Shown: piece after piece, positions 1-9,240 of the stretch
How positions within the stretch are numbered: position 1 is the stretch's first letter
Layout of the letters: each line of letters starts with the position of its first letter
NCBI GenBank assembly: GCA_000697335.1
Contig: JNEM01009010.1
Location: 1 to 11,406, forward strand
Direction of reading: 5' to 3'
DNA from: Conidiobolus incongruus B7586
Taxonomy: Eukaryota > Entomophthoromycota > Entomophthoromycetes > Entomophthorales > Conidiobolaceae
Length of the DNA: 11,406 nt
Position numbers and translations under genes: made by a program
The notes under the pieces: generated by a model
Told to the model about the DNA's origin: nothing
Seen by the model: only the letters and a program-made list of their open reading frames with translations
The model's database searches: none

Positions 1-188
1 TTTTTAAATAATTATTATTTTATAATTATTATATAATATATTCTTGAAATAAATACTGTAATTATAAAATTTTAATTTTTTAATTTTTTAAGCAAATTTT
101 AATAATATTATCTTGAATTTCAAAAAATAAGAAATTTTTTAATTTCTGATTTTTCAAATATATTATTAGTTTGAAATAAATAAATATA
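1..188. other. AT-rich flank, no gene seen
   Basis: This is almost pure A/T sequence left of the mariner end. I find no reading frame, repeat family or RNA gene in it. The only structure is a weak hairpin at 123-154. It is probably the DNA into which the mariner inserted, or an older element decayed beyond recognition. Confidence 0.6.
123..154. repeat. small imperfect hairpin
   Basis: The stem AGAAATT/AATTTCT (130-136 with 141-147) has a TTTT loop. After one mismatch it extends by further A:T pairs to 123 and 154. In sequence this AT-rich such a hairpin can arise by chance, so no function is assigned. Confidence 0.3.
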
Positions 189-202
189 TACAAAGTTAAT
201 AG
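189..202 (+). repeat. left terminal repeat of mariner with TA site
   Basis: TA (189-190) is followed by CAAAGTTAATAG. The inverse, TTACTTTG followed by TA, occurs at 11201-11210. The same end sequence also occurs at the 3' end of the minus-strand copy (11264-11273). Three occurrences at the expected places, each beside TA, support this as the transposon terminus. Only about 8-12 bp can be matched. Confidence 0.55.
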
Positions 203-339
203 GAAATTATATATTTTTAATATATATATACATAATAATTTTTTTGATTAAAAAATTAACTTTTTAAAATTAGTTGTTTAATTTAATTATACTTAAACTA
301 AATAATAATTATTAAAAGTTTTTTATTTTAGTATTAGTA

Positions 340-840
340 AAATCTAACCATAAACCCTTTAAAATTATTTAAAATTTACAAGCAGCTTTTGGTAATAAAG
401 TATTATTTAAATTAACAATTTATTACTAGGTAAATTACTTTAAAGCTAAGAAAAAAAACTATCTAAAATTTGTTAAAATCTAAAAAACTAACTTTAACTA
501 TTATTTTTTTTAATTGTTAATAAAGTGAAAAAATATATTGAAAAACACTTTTTTATTTAGTTAAAGAATTATCTAAGCACTTTAATATTAGTTTTATAAG
601 TATTTTATATATATTAAAGTTTAAACTTAAATTAATAAATAAAAATATAAAATAAACACCTTATAATTTAACTAAAGCTTAAAAAAAAGTTAGAGTAGTT
701 ATTATTAAACAAAACTTACTAAAATATTACTAGAAGTTTAAACTTTTACAGTGAATAATTACAATTAATGAATCTTAAATCTTTATGTATAATCTTTTAT
801 TAAAACACAAATCAAAATGTTAGATTAAGTTAAATTAACC
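340..840 (+). pseudogene. mariner transposase, N-terminal part (broken)
   Basis: This is the 5' half of a mariner transposase: the DNA-binding helix-turn-helix domains and the start of the catalytic domain. Near 379 the frame reads QAAFGNKVL, like the mariner N-terminal helix-turn-helix block (usually ...YGdeALs). From 563 a frame contains KELSKHFNIS (second helix-turn-helix), then LTKAQKKVRVV at about 670-710, the family's LT.aQK..RV block. At 758-775 it reads ITINES, which aligns with the family ITGDES motif. The first catalytic Asp is therefore Asn here (codon at 767-769). The frame changes by one between about 480 and 563. Several stops fall where Gln or Trp codons are expected, consistent with C-to-T and G-to-A decay. 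No start codon can be chosen. The gene continues at 10750 in the same frame once the LTR block is discounted. Confidence 0.72.
836..840. repeat. left target-site duplication of outer element (TAACC)
   Basis: TAACC directly precedes LTR A. The sequence directly after LTR D is CAACC (10745-10749). They differ by one C/T transition, as expected in this mutated region. This pair shows that LTRs A and D bound one insertion. Confidence 0.72.
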
Positions 841-1235
841 TGTAAGTATAATAGTAGTTAAACTAATATAATGTAGAGGAAAACTTAATATAAAAGTAAT
901 GTGTGTAGAATATGGTAATATAATGTAGCTATAGTGTGTAAGTGTAAACAAAGTTTAATTAAGCTTCAAACTAGGATGAGTCACTGATATATTAAGATTT
1001 ATATCAGGTAGTGCTAATATCCTATAATATCAATAGAATATAGTTTTAATTTTAGAAATAGTATAAAAGTAAAAAATAGTAAGAATTAAAAAGAAAAAAA
1101 ACCTAGTTTATTAAATAATTTAATGCTATTTATACAATTAATTTAACTATATAAGTATAAATTAATCATATAATTTATAGTTAATTAGATTATATAAAAG
1201 TGTATATAAGAATTTAAAGAACTAGTTTTTTAATA
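841..1235 (-). repeat. LTR A (3' LTR of the outer element), 395 bp
   Basis: This is a direct repeat of LTRs B, C and D. On the + strand it starts TGTAAGTATA and ends TTAATA, from the consensus TG...CA boundaries. It shares its length and three small indels with LTR D, not with B or C. The polypurine tract abuts it on the right and the target duplication on the left, which makes it the 3' LTR of a minus-strand element. Confidence 0.9.
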
Positions 1236-1242
1236 CTCCCTT
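1236..1242 (-). other. polypurine tract of LTR A
   Basis: The minus strand reads AAGGGAG immediately before the LTR. This is the second-strand primer of LTR retroelements, and its position fixes the orientation as minus. Confidence 0.75.
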
Positions 1243-1264
1243 AATAAATTTCTTAGAAGAGACA

Positions 1265-1440
1265 CACTCCTTAAATTTTTATAAATAGGTATAATAAGCT
1301 AAAGTATTCTTGATATTTTCTAGAGGTTCTTATGTAACTTCTTTAATAAAATAACCTATCCATTTTATATAAAAATAAAGCTTATTCCTAATAGATTTAG
1401 ATTTAATTATATAATTAATATAGTATTCTTCTTCTCTATC
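1265..1440 (-). other. chromodomain remnant, unit 1
   Basis: The minus strand has an acidic EEEYY opening, then a KLYFY.K..GY-type strand and an EPLENI.N block, in the order of a chromodomain (E..YeVe.Il....., yLVKWkGY, tWEP.eNl). It sits at the integrase C-terminus just before the polypurine tract, as in chromoviruses, where it steers insertion to methylated-histone chromatin. Fossil. Confidence 0.72.
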
Positions 1441-1559
1441 TTAATTAATAATTAGATCTAGTTTTAAAGTTTTTAATTGATTAGAAAAAGTGTTAAAATT
1501 TTTAAAGTATGGTTTAATTTTGGATATGTGAAAGGTAAGGTTGATCCTTAAAGTTAGAG

Positions 1560-2640
1560 GTAATTCTAAAGTAATATTTTTAAAATTTAAATTAATAGAT
1601 TAAATTTTATAGGGATTATAATATAATAGTAAGTATTTAAGATTTAAGCTAAATTTAAATAGGGTAGGTTTAAAAGCAAATTGTTCTAAGTATACAAACA
1701 TACTAGTTTTATATTTAAAAGGGTTTCTAGATAACTTTAAGTATTATTGTTTTATAATCCTTTAATTTTCTTCTAAGTTAAATTTAATAAGGGAATTAAT
1801 ATATTTGATATTGGATTAAAATTCAACAATGTTTAAAGGTAAGTTAATTTAAAGTTTTGGAGTAATTATTAAGTTAGGATGTTTATTATAATTGATGAAA
1901 TAAGGGTTAAAACTTATTGATTTATTAATAAAGATGTTAAATAAATATTAGAGTTAGTAGGTATAAGCATCCTAATTTAACTAATTAGTGTTAATATAAG
2001 TTTTAATCATTTACTTTAAGGTTTTAATAATTCTTTCAACAAGTTTATTAGTTTAGTGATAATTAGTAGTAGATATAGCTAGGTTAATCTTAAAAGAAAA
2101 AGATAGTAACTTCTAAAATTAAGAGTTAAATTATACATTTCTATTAGATATAATAGTTTGTAGAATTTTATAGTAGGTAAAAATATTAGAAAATAACAAT
2201 TGTGCAATATTTTTAGCTGTAGAAGTTTTGAAATAAAGAATAAAATAAACATATTTGGAAAATGAATCAATTACAATTAGTAAGTTATCATAACTATTTG
2301 TTAATTTAAAGATTTCTATAAAATCAAGTTAGATTTGTTGTTAAATTATATTAGAGACTTGTAAAAGAATAAGTTTACTATATTTTAGTTAAGTATTATA
2401 TTTAGTTCTTTAGCATATATCATAGGTATTAATATATTTCTAAACTAATTTAATTAGGGAAAGTTAGTAATACTTTATTTTAATTCTTTCAGCAGTTTTT
2501 AACTAGTTTTGATGTTTTCTAACAAGTAAGTTATAACATTCATCAAATATTGTTTGTTAAATCTTAAGAATATTAGGAATATATAAACAATTATCATAGT
2601 ATAGTAAATTATTGATAATTTTAAATCTTTTGACATATTT
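1560..2640 (-). other. integrase remnant, unit 1
   Basis: An N-terminal zinc-binding region (about 2620-2390) opens with LLYYDNCLYIPN. A DDE core (about 2350-1900) contains stretches such as FSKYVYF and a TNxxTN-like block near 2055, and a C-terminal part follows. The enzyme would have joined element DNA to the chromosome. The 63-codon open stretch at 2079-2270 on this strand is an out-of-frame shadow of the core. Fossil. Confidence 0.78.
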
Positions 2641-2849
2641 TAATTGGTTTTCTAATAGTTTAAAGAGTTCTTCTTTAACTAAAATAAAGAAATCATTATT
2701 TAATAGTATTTTTTGAAATAATTTAATAAATTCTTTATTTCTTTCATTAATAATCATTAAGTTAATATTTGCTGGATTTTTATAATTAGAACAAAAAGGT
2801 AAGTATGTAAGATTTTTTAACAAAGTATCTATAATATAGTTTTATTAAC

Positions 2850-3260
2850 CTAGGAGATATTAAATAAAAAAAGGGTAAGCTTAGATAATTTTAATCTATT
2901 TAACTTATCTTCTTAATAAATGCTTCTAAGTATTTAAGTAGATAAGTGATTTATAATCTATAAGTATTAAAAAAAAATTACAAGATAAGAAATATAAGTG
3001 ATTTTTAATTATTTCTACTAAAGTAAAGAGTTTTTATTTATAAACTAGGTATTTTAATTCAGCTGGTTTTATTTTTCTTAACTAGAATGTTATTGGTTTT
3101 AAGATAACATTTATAAGGTTAAACTTAACTTATTCTCCCTTATTTATTATTTTATCCTATAGTTGTAGGGTAAAATATAAATTAAATTTAAACTAAGCTA
3201 ACTATTTATTAATTGTAAAAAAATTAAAGTTAGTAAAAATAATAGTAAGTAGTTTTAGAT
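2850..3260 (-). other. RNase H domain remnant, unit 1
   Basis: The minus strand downstream of RT matches the gypsy RNase H region, with a KPAELQY..Y-type segment (near 3050) and a block corresponding to the family's TDHKSL..L (near 2960). It ends in the stretch before the integrase. Fossil. Confidence 0.72.
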
Positions 3261-3589
3261 TAAAAATAGATAAAGTAAAAGCATTAGTAATATAGAAAAT
3301 TAAAATATTTATGTAAAAAGTATATAGTGGGGTTTATTTAAAAAAAGAGTCTTTCTTTAAAAGATTAGTAAGAAAAGTAATAAGTTTAATAAAAGAATCA
3401 ATGAAATCTTTAAAGTAATTTAATAATCTAAGTATAAACATAAGCTAATCTTTGTTTATAAGTATAATAAAAGCTTTAACACTATTGAGTTTAGTTAAAT
3501 TAATACTAATTCTTTAAAAGGAAACAAATTAACCATAAAAAAAACAAAAGAGGTATTAAAGATATATTTTGATAGTTTTAAGGGTAATT

Positions 3590-4205
3590 TATATTCTTGA
3601 ACAATTTATAAAATTTAATTAACATGTTAAATATATTCTTCTTTAGTTTTTGAATAGATTAAAATATTATCAAGGTAAATAATAATAAAGTTATTAAAGA
3701 TAAAGTTGAAAAGGGAATTGATAAATCAAGTAAAAGTTACAAGGGCATTATACAATCTAAAGTTTATAATAATAAATTTATAGTAACTTAAAAGAATGTT
3801 GAAAGTAATTAAAAGGATAAAATTTTCTTCAATTTTAATATTGTAATATTTATTCTTAACATCTAGTTTAGTAAATATAGTTGATTTAAGTAGTTTATCT
3901 TTAATATTATATAGGTTTAATAATAGAGTTTTATTTTTAATAGTTCTAGAGTTTAAAACATAGTTATTAATATATAGTTTTTAACTACCATCAGCATTTT
4001 TTATAAAGAGGATTAGAGATTTTTATAGTGAGGAAAAAAGTTTAATATACTTATTTTTAAGTAGTTTTTAGATTTCTTCTTTTAAAGTTTGATATTATTT
4101 AAAAGATAGATGGTAAGTAAACTTTAAGTATAGTTGTATACCAGGGAGTAGTTTAATTTTATGTTTAATATTATGTTTAAAAGGTAATCCATCTATAAAT
4201 TTAAA
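3590..4205 (-). other. reverse transcriptase domain remnant, unit 1
   Basis: The minus strand has the family opening with LPP followed by the KIEL-type block near 4200. A KEEIQ-type helix and an LDVK palm block (near 3865) follow. The RT active-site box lies at 3666-3677, followed by the ILIY.KT.EEY-like stretch. The order and spacing fit Ty3/gypsy RT. Fossil; not open. Confidence 0.82.
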
Positions 4206-4341
4206 AACATTAGCAAATTAACTTATTATATAATATAAGAAGTAGTTATTAAGTATAACTTTATTGAAATTAACAGATAAAGTATTAATAGATAAGTAAT
4301 AAACAAATATATATCTTTATAAATTATTAAGGTTTTTAATT

Positions 4342-4367
4342 AGTTTTTTACATTAGTTTTTTACATT
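4342..4367. repeat. 13-bp tandem duplication in pol unit 1
   Basis: AGTTTTTTACATT occurs twice in a row (4342-4354, 4355-4367). Unit 2 has a single equivalent near 8130-8155. This accounts for most of the 12-bp length difference between the two pol units. Confidence 0.75.
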
Positions 4368-4626
4368 AGTTTTTGCTTATAGTAATAAAATTATTTGCTA
4401 CAATTGTAGAGTTAGTGTTAGGTATAGTATTTAATAATTTTATAGTAAGGTAATATAGGTTTTTTAAGATTAATTCCACTAATTTTTTTTGGAATATAAA
4501 AAAAATAGATTTGTAACCTTTTAAAATAATATTTATAGATATAAAACTATGATATTTAAACTTTTTTTTAACCTAATATAAAATTATAACTAATATTATT
4601 AACTAGGAATTTAATATATTAAGAGT

Positions 4627-4631
4627 AGTTA
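4627..4631. repeat. third AGTTA, left of LTR B
   Basis: It has the same context as 8409-8413 but no partner on the right of LTR B, where a polypurine tract follows instead. It is a copy made when the pol unit was duplicated, or the original left copy of the nested insertion. Confidence 0.65.
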
Positions 4632-5029
4632 TATAAATATAGTGATAGTTAAACTAATATAGTATAGAGGAAAACTTAATATAAAAGTAGTGTGGTATAG
4701 AATGTGGTAATATAATATAGCTGTAGTGTGCAAGTGTAAACAAAGTTTAATTAAGCTTTAAACTAGGATGAGTTACTAATATATTAAAATTTATATTAGG
4801 TAGTGTTAATATCCTATAATATCAATAGAATATAGTTTTAATTTTAGAAATAGTGTAAAAGTAAAAATAGTAAGAATTGAGAAGAAAAAGAGGAACTTAG
4901 TTTATTAGATAATTCAATGCTATTTATACAATTAATTTAATTATATAAGTATAAATTAATTATATAATTTATAATTAATTGGATTATATAAAAGTATATA
5001 TAAGAATTTAAAGAATTAATCTCTTAATA
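4632..5029 (-). repeat. LTR B, 398 bp, inner type
   Basis: This repeat matches LTR C in length, in the three indels that separate it from A/D, and in several base differences up to its last 10 bp. The right side abuts a polypurine tract as a 3' LTR should. The left side abuts AGTTA and the pre-RT sequence rather than flanking DNA. It therefore joins two pol units and marks a recombination product. Confidence 0.88.
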
Positions 5030-5036
5030 CTCCCTT
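5030..5036 (-). other. polypurine tract of LTR B
   Basis: The same AAGGGAG on the minus strand adjoins LTR B at the end of pol unit 2. Its absence beside LTRs C and D separates true 3' LTR junctions from the others. Confidence 0.75.
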
Positions 5037-5059
5037 AGTAGGTTTCTTAAAAAAGACAC

Positions 5060-5235
5060 ACTCTTTAATTTTTGCAAATAGGTATAATAAGCTGAGATAT
5101 TCTTAATATTTTCTAGAGGTTCTTATGTAGCTTCTTTAATAGAATAACCCATCTATTTTACATAAAAATAAAGCTTATTCCTAATAGATTTAGATTTAAT
5201 TATATAATCAACATAGTATTTTTCTTCTCTATTTT
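5060..5235 (-). other. chromodomain remnant, unit 2
   Basis: The minus strand reads EEKYYVDYIIKSKS, then KLYFYVK.MGYS and EPLENIKNI. This fits the chromodomain pattern and is the better preserved of the two copies. Fossil. Confidence 0.75.
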
Positions 5236-5354
5236 AATTAATAGTTGGATCTAGTTTTGAGGTTTTTAATTAATTAAAAAAAGTGTTAAAATCTTTAAAG
5301 TATGGTTTAATTTTAGATATATGAAAGGTAAAGTTGATCTTCAAAGTTAGAGGT

Positions 5355-6425
5355 AATTCCAAGGTAATATTTTCAAAATTTAAATCAATAGATTAAATTT
5401 TATAGGGATTATAATATAATAGTAAGTATTTGGGATTTAAGCTAGATTTAAGTAGGGTAAGTTTAAGGGTAAATTATTCTAAGTATACAAACATACTAGT
5501 TTTATATTTAAGAGGGTTTCTAGATAACTTTAAGTATTGTTGTTCTATGATCTTTTAATTTTCTTCTAAGTTAAATTTAACAAGAGAATTAATATGTTTG
5601 ATATTGGATTAAAATTCAACAATGTCTAAAGGTAAGTTGATTTAAAGTTTTGGAATAATTATTAAGTTAGGATGTTTGTTATAATTGATGAAATAAAAGC
5701 TAAAACTTGTTGATTTATTAATAAAGGTGTTGAATAAATATTAGAGTTGGTAGATATAAACATCCTAATTTAATTAATTAGTGTTAATATAGGCTCTAAT
5801 TATTTACTTTAAGGTTTTAATAGTTTTTTCAGCAAGTTTATTGGTTTAATAATAATTAGTAGTAGACATAGCTAAGTTAATCTTAAAAGAAAAAGATAGT
5901 AACTTCTAAAATTAGGAGTTGAATTGTACATCTCTATCAAATACAATAGTTTGTGGAATTTTATGATGGGTAAAGATATTAAAGAATAACAATTGTACAA
6001 TATCTTTAGCTGTAGAAGTTTTGAAACAAGGAATAAAATAAACATATTTGGAAAATGAATCAATTGCAATTAGTAAGTTATTATAACTATTTGTTGATTT
6101 AAGGATTTCTATGAAATCAAGCTAGATTTATTGTTAAGTTTTATTAGGGACTTATAAAAGAATAAGTTTACTATATTTTAGTTGAATATTATATTTAGTT
6201 CTTTAGCATATATTATAGGTATTAGTGTATTTCTAAACTGATTTAATTAGGGAAAGTTAGTAATACCTTATTTTAATTCTCTCAGCAGTCTTTAGTTAGT
6301 TTTAATATTTTCTAACAGGTAAGTTATAGCATTCATTAAATATTATTTGTTAAATCTTAAGAATGTTAGGAATATATAGACAATTATTATAATATAATAA
6401 GTTATTGATAATTTTAAATCTTTTA
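5355..6425 (-). other. integrase remnant, unit 2
   Basis: This is the counterpart of the unit 1 integrase: zinc-binding region, DDE core (about 6130-5690) and C-terminal part on the minus strand. The 65-codon open stretch at 5872-6069 is an out-of-frame shadow of the core. Fossil. Confidence 0.78.
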
Positions 6426-6639
6426 ACATATTTTAGTTAGTTTTCTAATAGTTTAAAGAGTTCTTCTTTAACTAAAATAAAGAAATTATTATTTAGTAGT
6501 GTTTCTTAAAGTAGTTTAATAAATTTTTTATTTCCTTCATTAATAATCATTAAGTTAATATTTGCTGGATTTTTATAATTAGAATAAAAGGGTAAATATG
6601 TAGGATTTTTTAATAAAGTATCTACAATATAGTTTTATT

Positions 6640-7050
6640 AACCTAAAAGATATTAAATAAAGAAAAGGTAAACTTAGATAGTTTTAATCTATTTATTTTA
6701 TTTTCTTGATAAATACTTCTAAGTATTTAAATAGATAAGTAATTTGTGATTTATAAGTACTAAGAAAAAGTTGTAGGATAAGAAATATGAGTGATTTTTG
6801 ATTATTTCTACTAAAACAAAAAGTTCTTGTTTATAAACTAGGTATTGTAATTCAGCTGGTTTTATTTTTCTTAACTAGAATGTTATTGGTTTTAAGGTAA
6901 TATTTGTAAAGTTAAACTTAACTTATTCTCCCTTATTTATTATTTTATCTTATAGTTATAAGGTAAAATATAAATTAAATTCAAACTAAGTTAACTATTT
7001 ACTAATTACAAAAAAATTAGAGTTAGTAAAAATAATAGTAGGTAGTTTTA
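6640..7050 (-). other. RNase H domain remnant, unit 2
   Basis: The minus strand has KPAELQYLVYKQELFVLVE (about 6870-6810), then FLVLINHKLLIYLNT (about 6770-6720). This pattern is typical of the RNase H domain following gypsy RT. Fossil. Confidence 0.8.
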
Positions 7051-7374
7051 GATTAAAAATAGATAAAGCAAAAAGATTAGTAATATAGAAAATCAAAACA
7101 TTTATGTAGAAAGTGTATAGTAGGGTTTATTCAAAAAGAGAGTCTTTCTTCAAGAGATTAATAAGAGGAGCAATAAGTTTAACAAAAGAATCAATGAAAT
7201 TTTTAAAGTAATTCAATAATCTAAGTATAAACATAAGTTAATCTTTGTTTATAAGTATAGTAAAAACTTTAACACTATTGAGTTTAGTTAGATCAATACT
7301 AATTTTTTAAGAGGAAACAATATAACTATAGAAAAAGATAGAAGAGGCACCAAAGATATATTTTAATAATTTCA

Positions 7375-7987
7375 AAGGTAATTTATATTCTTGAATAATT
7401 TGTAAAACTTAATTAACATGTTAAATATATTCTTCTTTAGTTTTTAAATAAATCAAGATATTATCAAGGTAGGTAATAATAAAGTTATTAAAAACAAGGT
7501 TGAAAAGGGAATTAATAAATCAAGTAAAAGTTACAAGGGTATTACACAATCTAAAGTTTATGACAGTAAATTTATAGTAACTTAAAAGAGTATTGAAAAC
7601 AGTTAAAAAAATAGAATTTTCTTCAACTTTAATGTTGTAATATCTATTCTTAACATCTAGTTTAGTAAATATAGTTGATCTAAGTAGTTTATCTTTAATA
7701 TCATGTAGGTTTAGTAATAAAGTTTTATTCTTGATAGTTTTAGAGTTTAAAACACAGTTATCAATATATAGTTTCTAACCACCATCAACCTTTTGTATAA
7801 AGAGGATTAGAGATTTTTATAGTGAAGAAAAAAGTCTAATGTACCTATTTTCAAGTAGTTTTTGGATTTCTTCTTTCAAGGTTTAGTATTGTTTAAGAGA
7901 TAAATAGTAAGTAAGTTTTAAGTATAATTGTATACTAGGGATTAATTCAATTTTGTGTTTAATATTATATTTAGGTGGTAATTTATT
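7375..7987 (-). other. reverse transcriptase domain remnant, unit 2
   Basis: Clearer than in unit 1. The minus strand shows LPPKYNIKHKIELIP near 7985, then TLKEEIQKLLENRYIR (about 7890), TIFTKLDVK (near 7660) and the active-site box at 7460-7471. Standard gypsy RT order. Fossil. Confidence 0.85.
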
Positions 7988-8413
7988 CACAAGTTCAAAA
8001 ACATTAGCAAATTAACTTATTATATTGTATAGGAAGTGGTTATTAAATATAACTTTATTAAAATCAACAAATAAAGTGTTAATAGATGAATAATAAACAA
8101 ATACATATCCCTATAGATTATTTAAGTTTTTGATTAGCTTTTTACATTGATTTTTACTTATAATAATAGAATTATTTGCTACAATTGTAGAGTTAGTGTT
8201 AGGTAAGGTATTTAATAATTTTATAGTAGGGTAATGTAGATTTTTTAAGATTAATTCCACTAATTTTTTTTTGGAATATAAAAAAAATAGATTTGTAACC
8301 TTCTAAAATAATATTTATAGATATAAAACTGTGATATTTAAATTTTTTTTTAACCTAATATAAAATTATAACTAATATTATTAACTAGGAATTTAATATA
8401 TTAAGAGTAGTTA
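7988..8413 (-). other. pre-RT linker, unit 2
   Basis: This is the same stretch as at 4200-4631. The minus strand near 8045-7990 reads IIS..FANVFELVNKLPP (one stop inside), like the F.DVF...A..LPP lead-in of gypsy RT. The rest is unassigned. Confidence 0.5.
8409..8413. repeat. AGTTA target duplication, left of LTR C
   Basis: AGTTA is repeated exactly at 8812-8816 across LTR C. This is the target duplication of the nested insertion. The same five bases in the same context stand left of LTR B (4627-4631). Confidence 0.75.
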
Positions 8414-8811
8414 TATAAATATAGTAGTAGTTAAACTAATATAGTATAGAGGAAAACTTAATATAAAAGTAGTGTGGTATAGAATATAATAATATAATAT
8501 AACTGTAGTGTACAAGTGTAAACAAAATTTAATTAAACTTTAAACTAAAATAAGTTACTAATATATTAAGATTTATATTAAATAGTGTTAATATCTTATA
8601 ATATTAATAGAATATAATTTTAATTTTAGAAATAGTGTAAAAGTAAAAATAGTAAGAATTGAGAAGAAAAAGAAAAACCTAGTTTATTAAATAATTCAAT
8701 GTTATTTATACAATTAATTTAACTATATAAGTATAAATTAATCATATAATTTATAGTTAATTAGATTATATGAAAGTATATATAAGAATTTAAAGAACTA
8801 ATCTTTTAACA
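8414..8811 (-). repeat. LTR C, nested solo-like LTR, 398 bp
   Basis: This LTR has AGTTA on both sides (8409-8413 and 8812-8816), a perfect 5-bp target duplication. No primer-binding site or polypurine tract adjoins it. It sits between the protease and RT regions of the outer element. It therefore behaves as a solo LTR inside gag-pol. Compared with B it carries more A/T, mostly + strand G-to-A, so it is the more decayed of the two. Confidence 0.88.
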
Positions 8812-8816
8812 AGTTA
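8812..8816. repeat. AGTTA target duplication, right of LTR C
   Basis: This is the partner of 8409-8413. The protease-side sequence (AGTTAGGGGG...) begins here, showing where the outer element was cut by the nested insertion. Confidence 0.75.
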
Positions 8817-9240
8817 GGGGGTAATAATAAATATTTAGATATAGTACTAGATGCTTGTTCTATTAAATTATTAGTATATTTAATTATCAAGTTACTTTTT
8901 TAAATAGGTAAAGATAACTTTACAATAATAAAAGAAGAGATAATACAACTAAAACAATTAGAATTAATTAAAACACTAACAAGTATGTTTATAAAAAAAC
9001 CAATTAATATAAACAATAGGGTGATAATTAAAGGTAAAAAATCACAAGGTAAATTAGTTACTATAATATTTTTAGTTTCTAATAGTTTAATCAGTTAGAT
9101 TTCTCTAGTATAAATAGTTTAATTTGTAGAATCAATAGTCTATTGGAATTTTTGTGGATTAGATTAGAATTTATTAACTAATTATAAAAAAGGTGATTTT
9201 AAGGTTATATTAATATTATTCAAGTTTGATTTATGGTTGG
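8817..9240 (-). pseudogene. fossil protease region
   Basis: Downstream of gag on the minus strand, around 9070-8880, a decayed frame resembles the aspartic protease of fungal gypsy elements. Its active-site block falls near 8950-8975 and is followed by the characteristic hydrophobic run. It ends at the AGTTA beside LTR C, where the nested insertion separated it from RT. Its position between gag and RT agrees with the family order. The similarity is weak and the gene is broken. Confidence 0.5.

Larger units (their letters stand above)
1236..4631 (-). pseudogene. fossil pol unit 1 (RT, RNase H, integrase, chromodomain)
   Basis: The minus strand from 4631 to 1243 carries, in order, a pre-RT linker, reverse transcriptase, RNase H, integrase and a chromodomain, then the polypurine tract. 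There is no gag or protease in this unit. It aligns along its whole length with pol unit 2, with roughly 8-10% differences in the stretches compared by eye. Nearly all are transitions, plus a 12-13 bp length difference near 4342-4367. The longest open piece (2557-2823, 88 codons) covers the RNase H-integrase linker and the start of the integrase zinc-binding domain. It is broken throughout. Confidence 0.85.
4200..4631 (-). other. pre-RT linker, unit 1
   Basis: About 430 bp lie between the nested-insertion junction and RT. On the minus strand the last part (after about 4260) resembles the linker that precedes LPP in gypsy RT. The remainder shows no recognisable domain. Confidence 0.5.
5030..8413 (-). 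pseudogene. fossil pol unit 2 (RT, RNase H, integrase, chromodomain)
   Basis: This is the second copy of the pol half, between LTRs C and B on the minus strand, with the same domains and order as unit 1 and also without gag or protease. It starts at the same pre-RT base next to AGTTA as unit 1, so both copies share one junction. Identity to unit 1 is complete over 82 bp at this junction and falls to about 90% further in. It is broken throughout. Confidence 0.85.

Noticed and set aside
203-236. TA-rich runs (for example around 218-232) as microsatellites or an origin
   Set aside because: They are short and irregular, as expected from base composition alone.
2079-2270. 63-codon minus-strand open frame
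   Set aside because: It is an out-of-frame shadow of the integrase core. The integrase-like residues are read in a neighbouring frame.
2557-2823. 88-codon minus-strand open frame as an independent gene
   Set aside because: It lies in phase within the RNase H-integrase linker and integrase zinc-binding region of pol unit 1, and its counterpart in unit 2 is not open. It is a surviving open piece of the fossil, not a host gene.
5872-6069. 65-codon minus-strand open frame, similar to the one at 2079
   Set aside because: The similarity arises because both are the same shadow frame in two copies of the integrase core. It is not a conserved small protein.
841-8811. Two complete elements in tandem sharing an LTR (A-B-C)
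   Set aside because: Neither unit has gag, protease or a primer-binding site, and the flanks of A and C do not form a target duplication. A with D and C with itself do.
8904-9095. 64-codon open stretch on the + strand
   Set aside because: No start codon at its head, no family recognised, and it runs antisense to the gag-protease remnant. It is open by chance.
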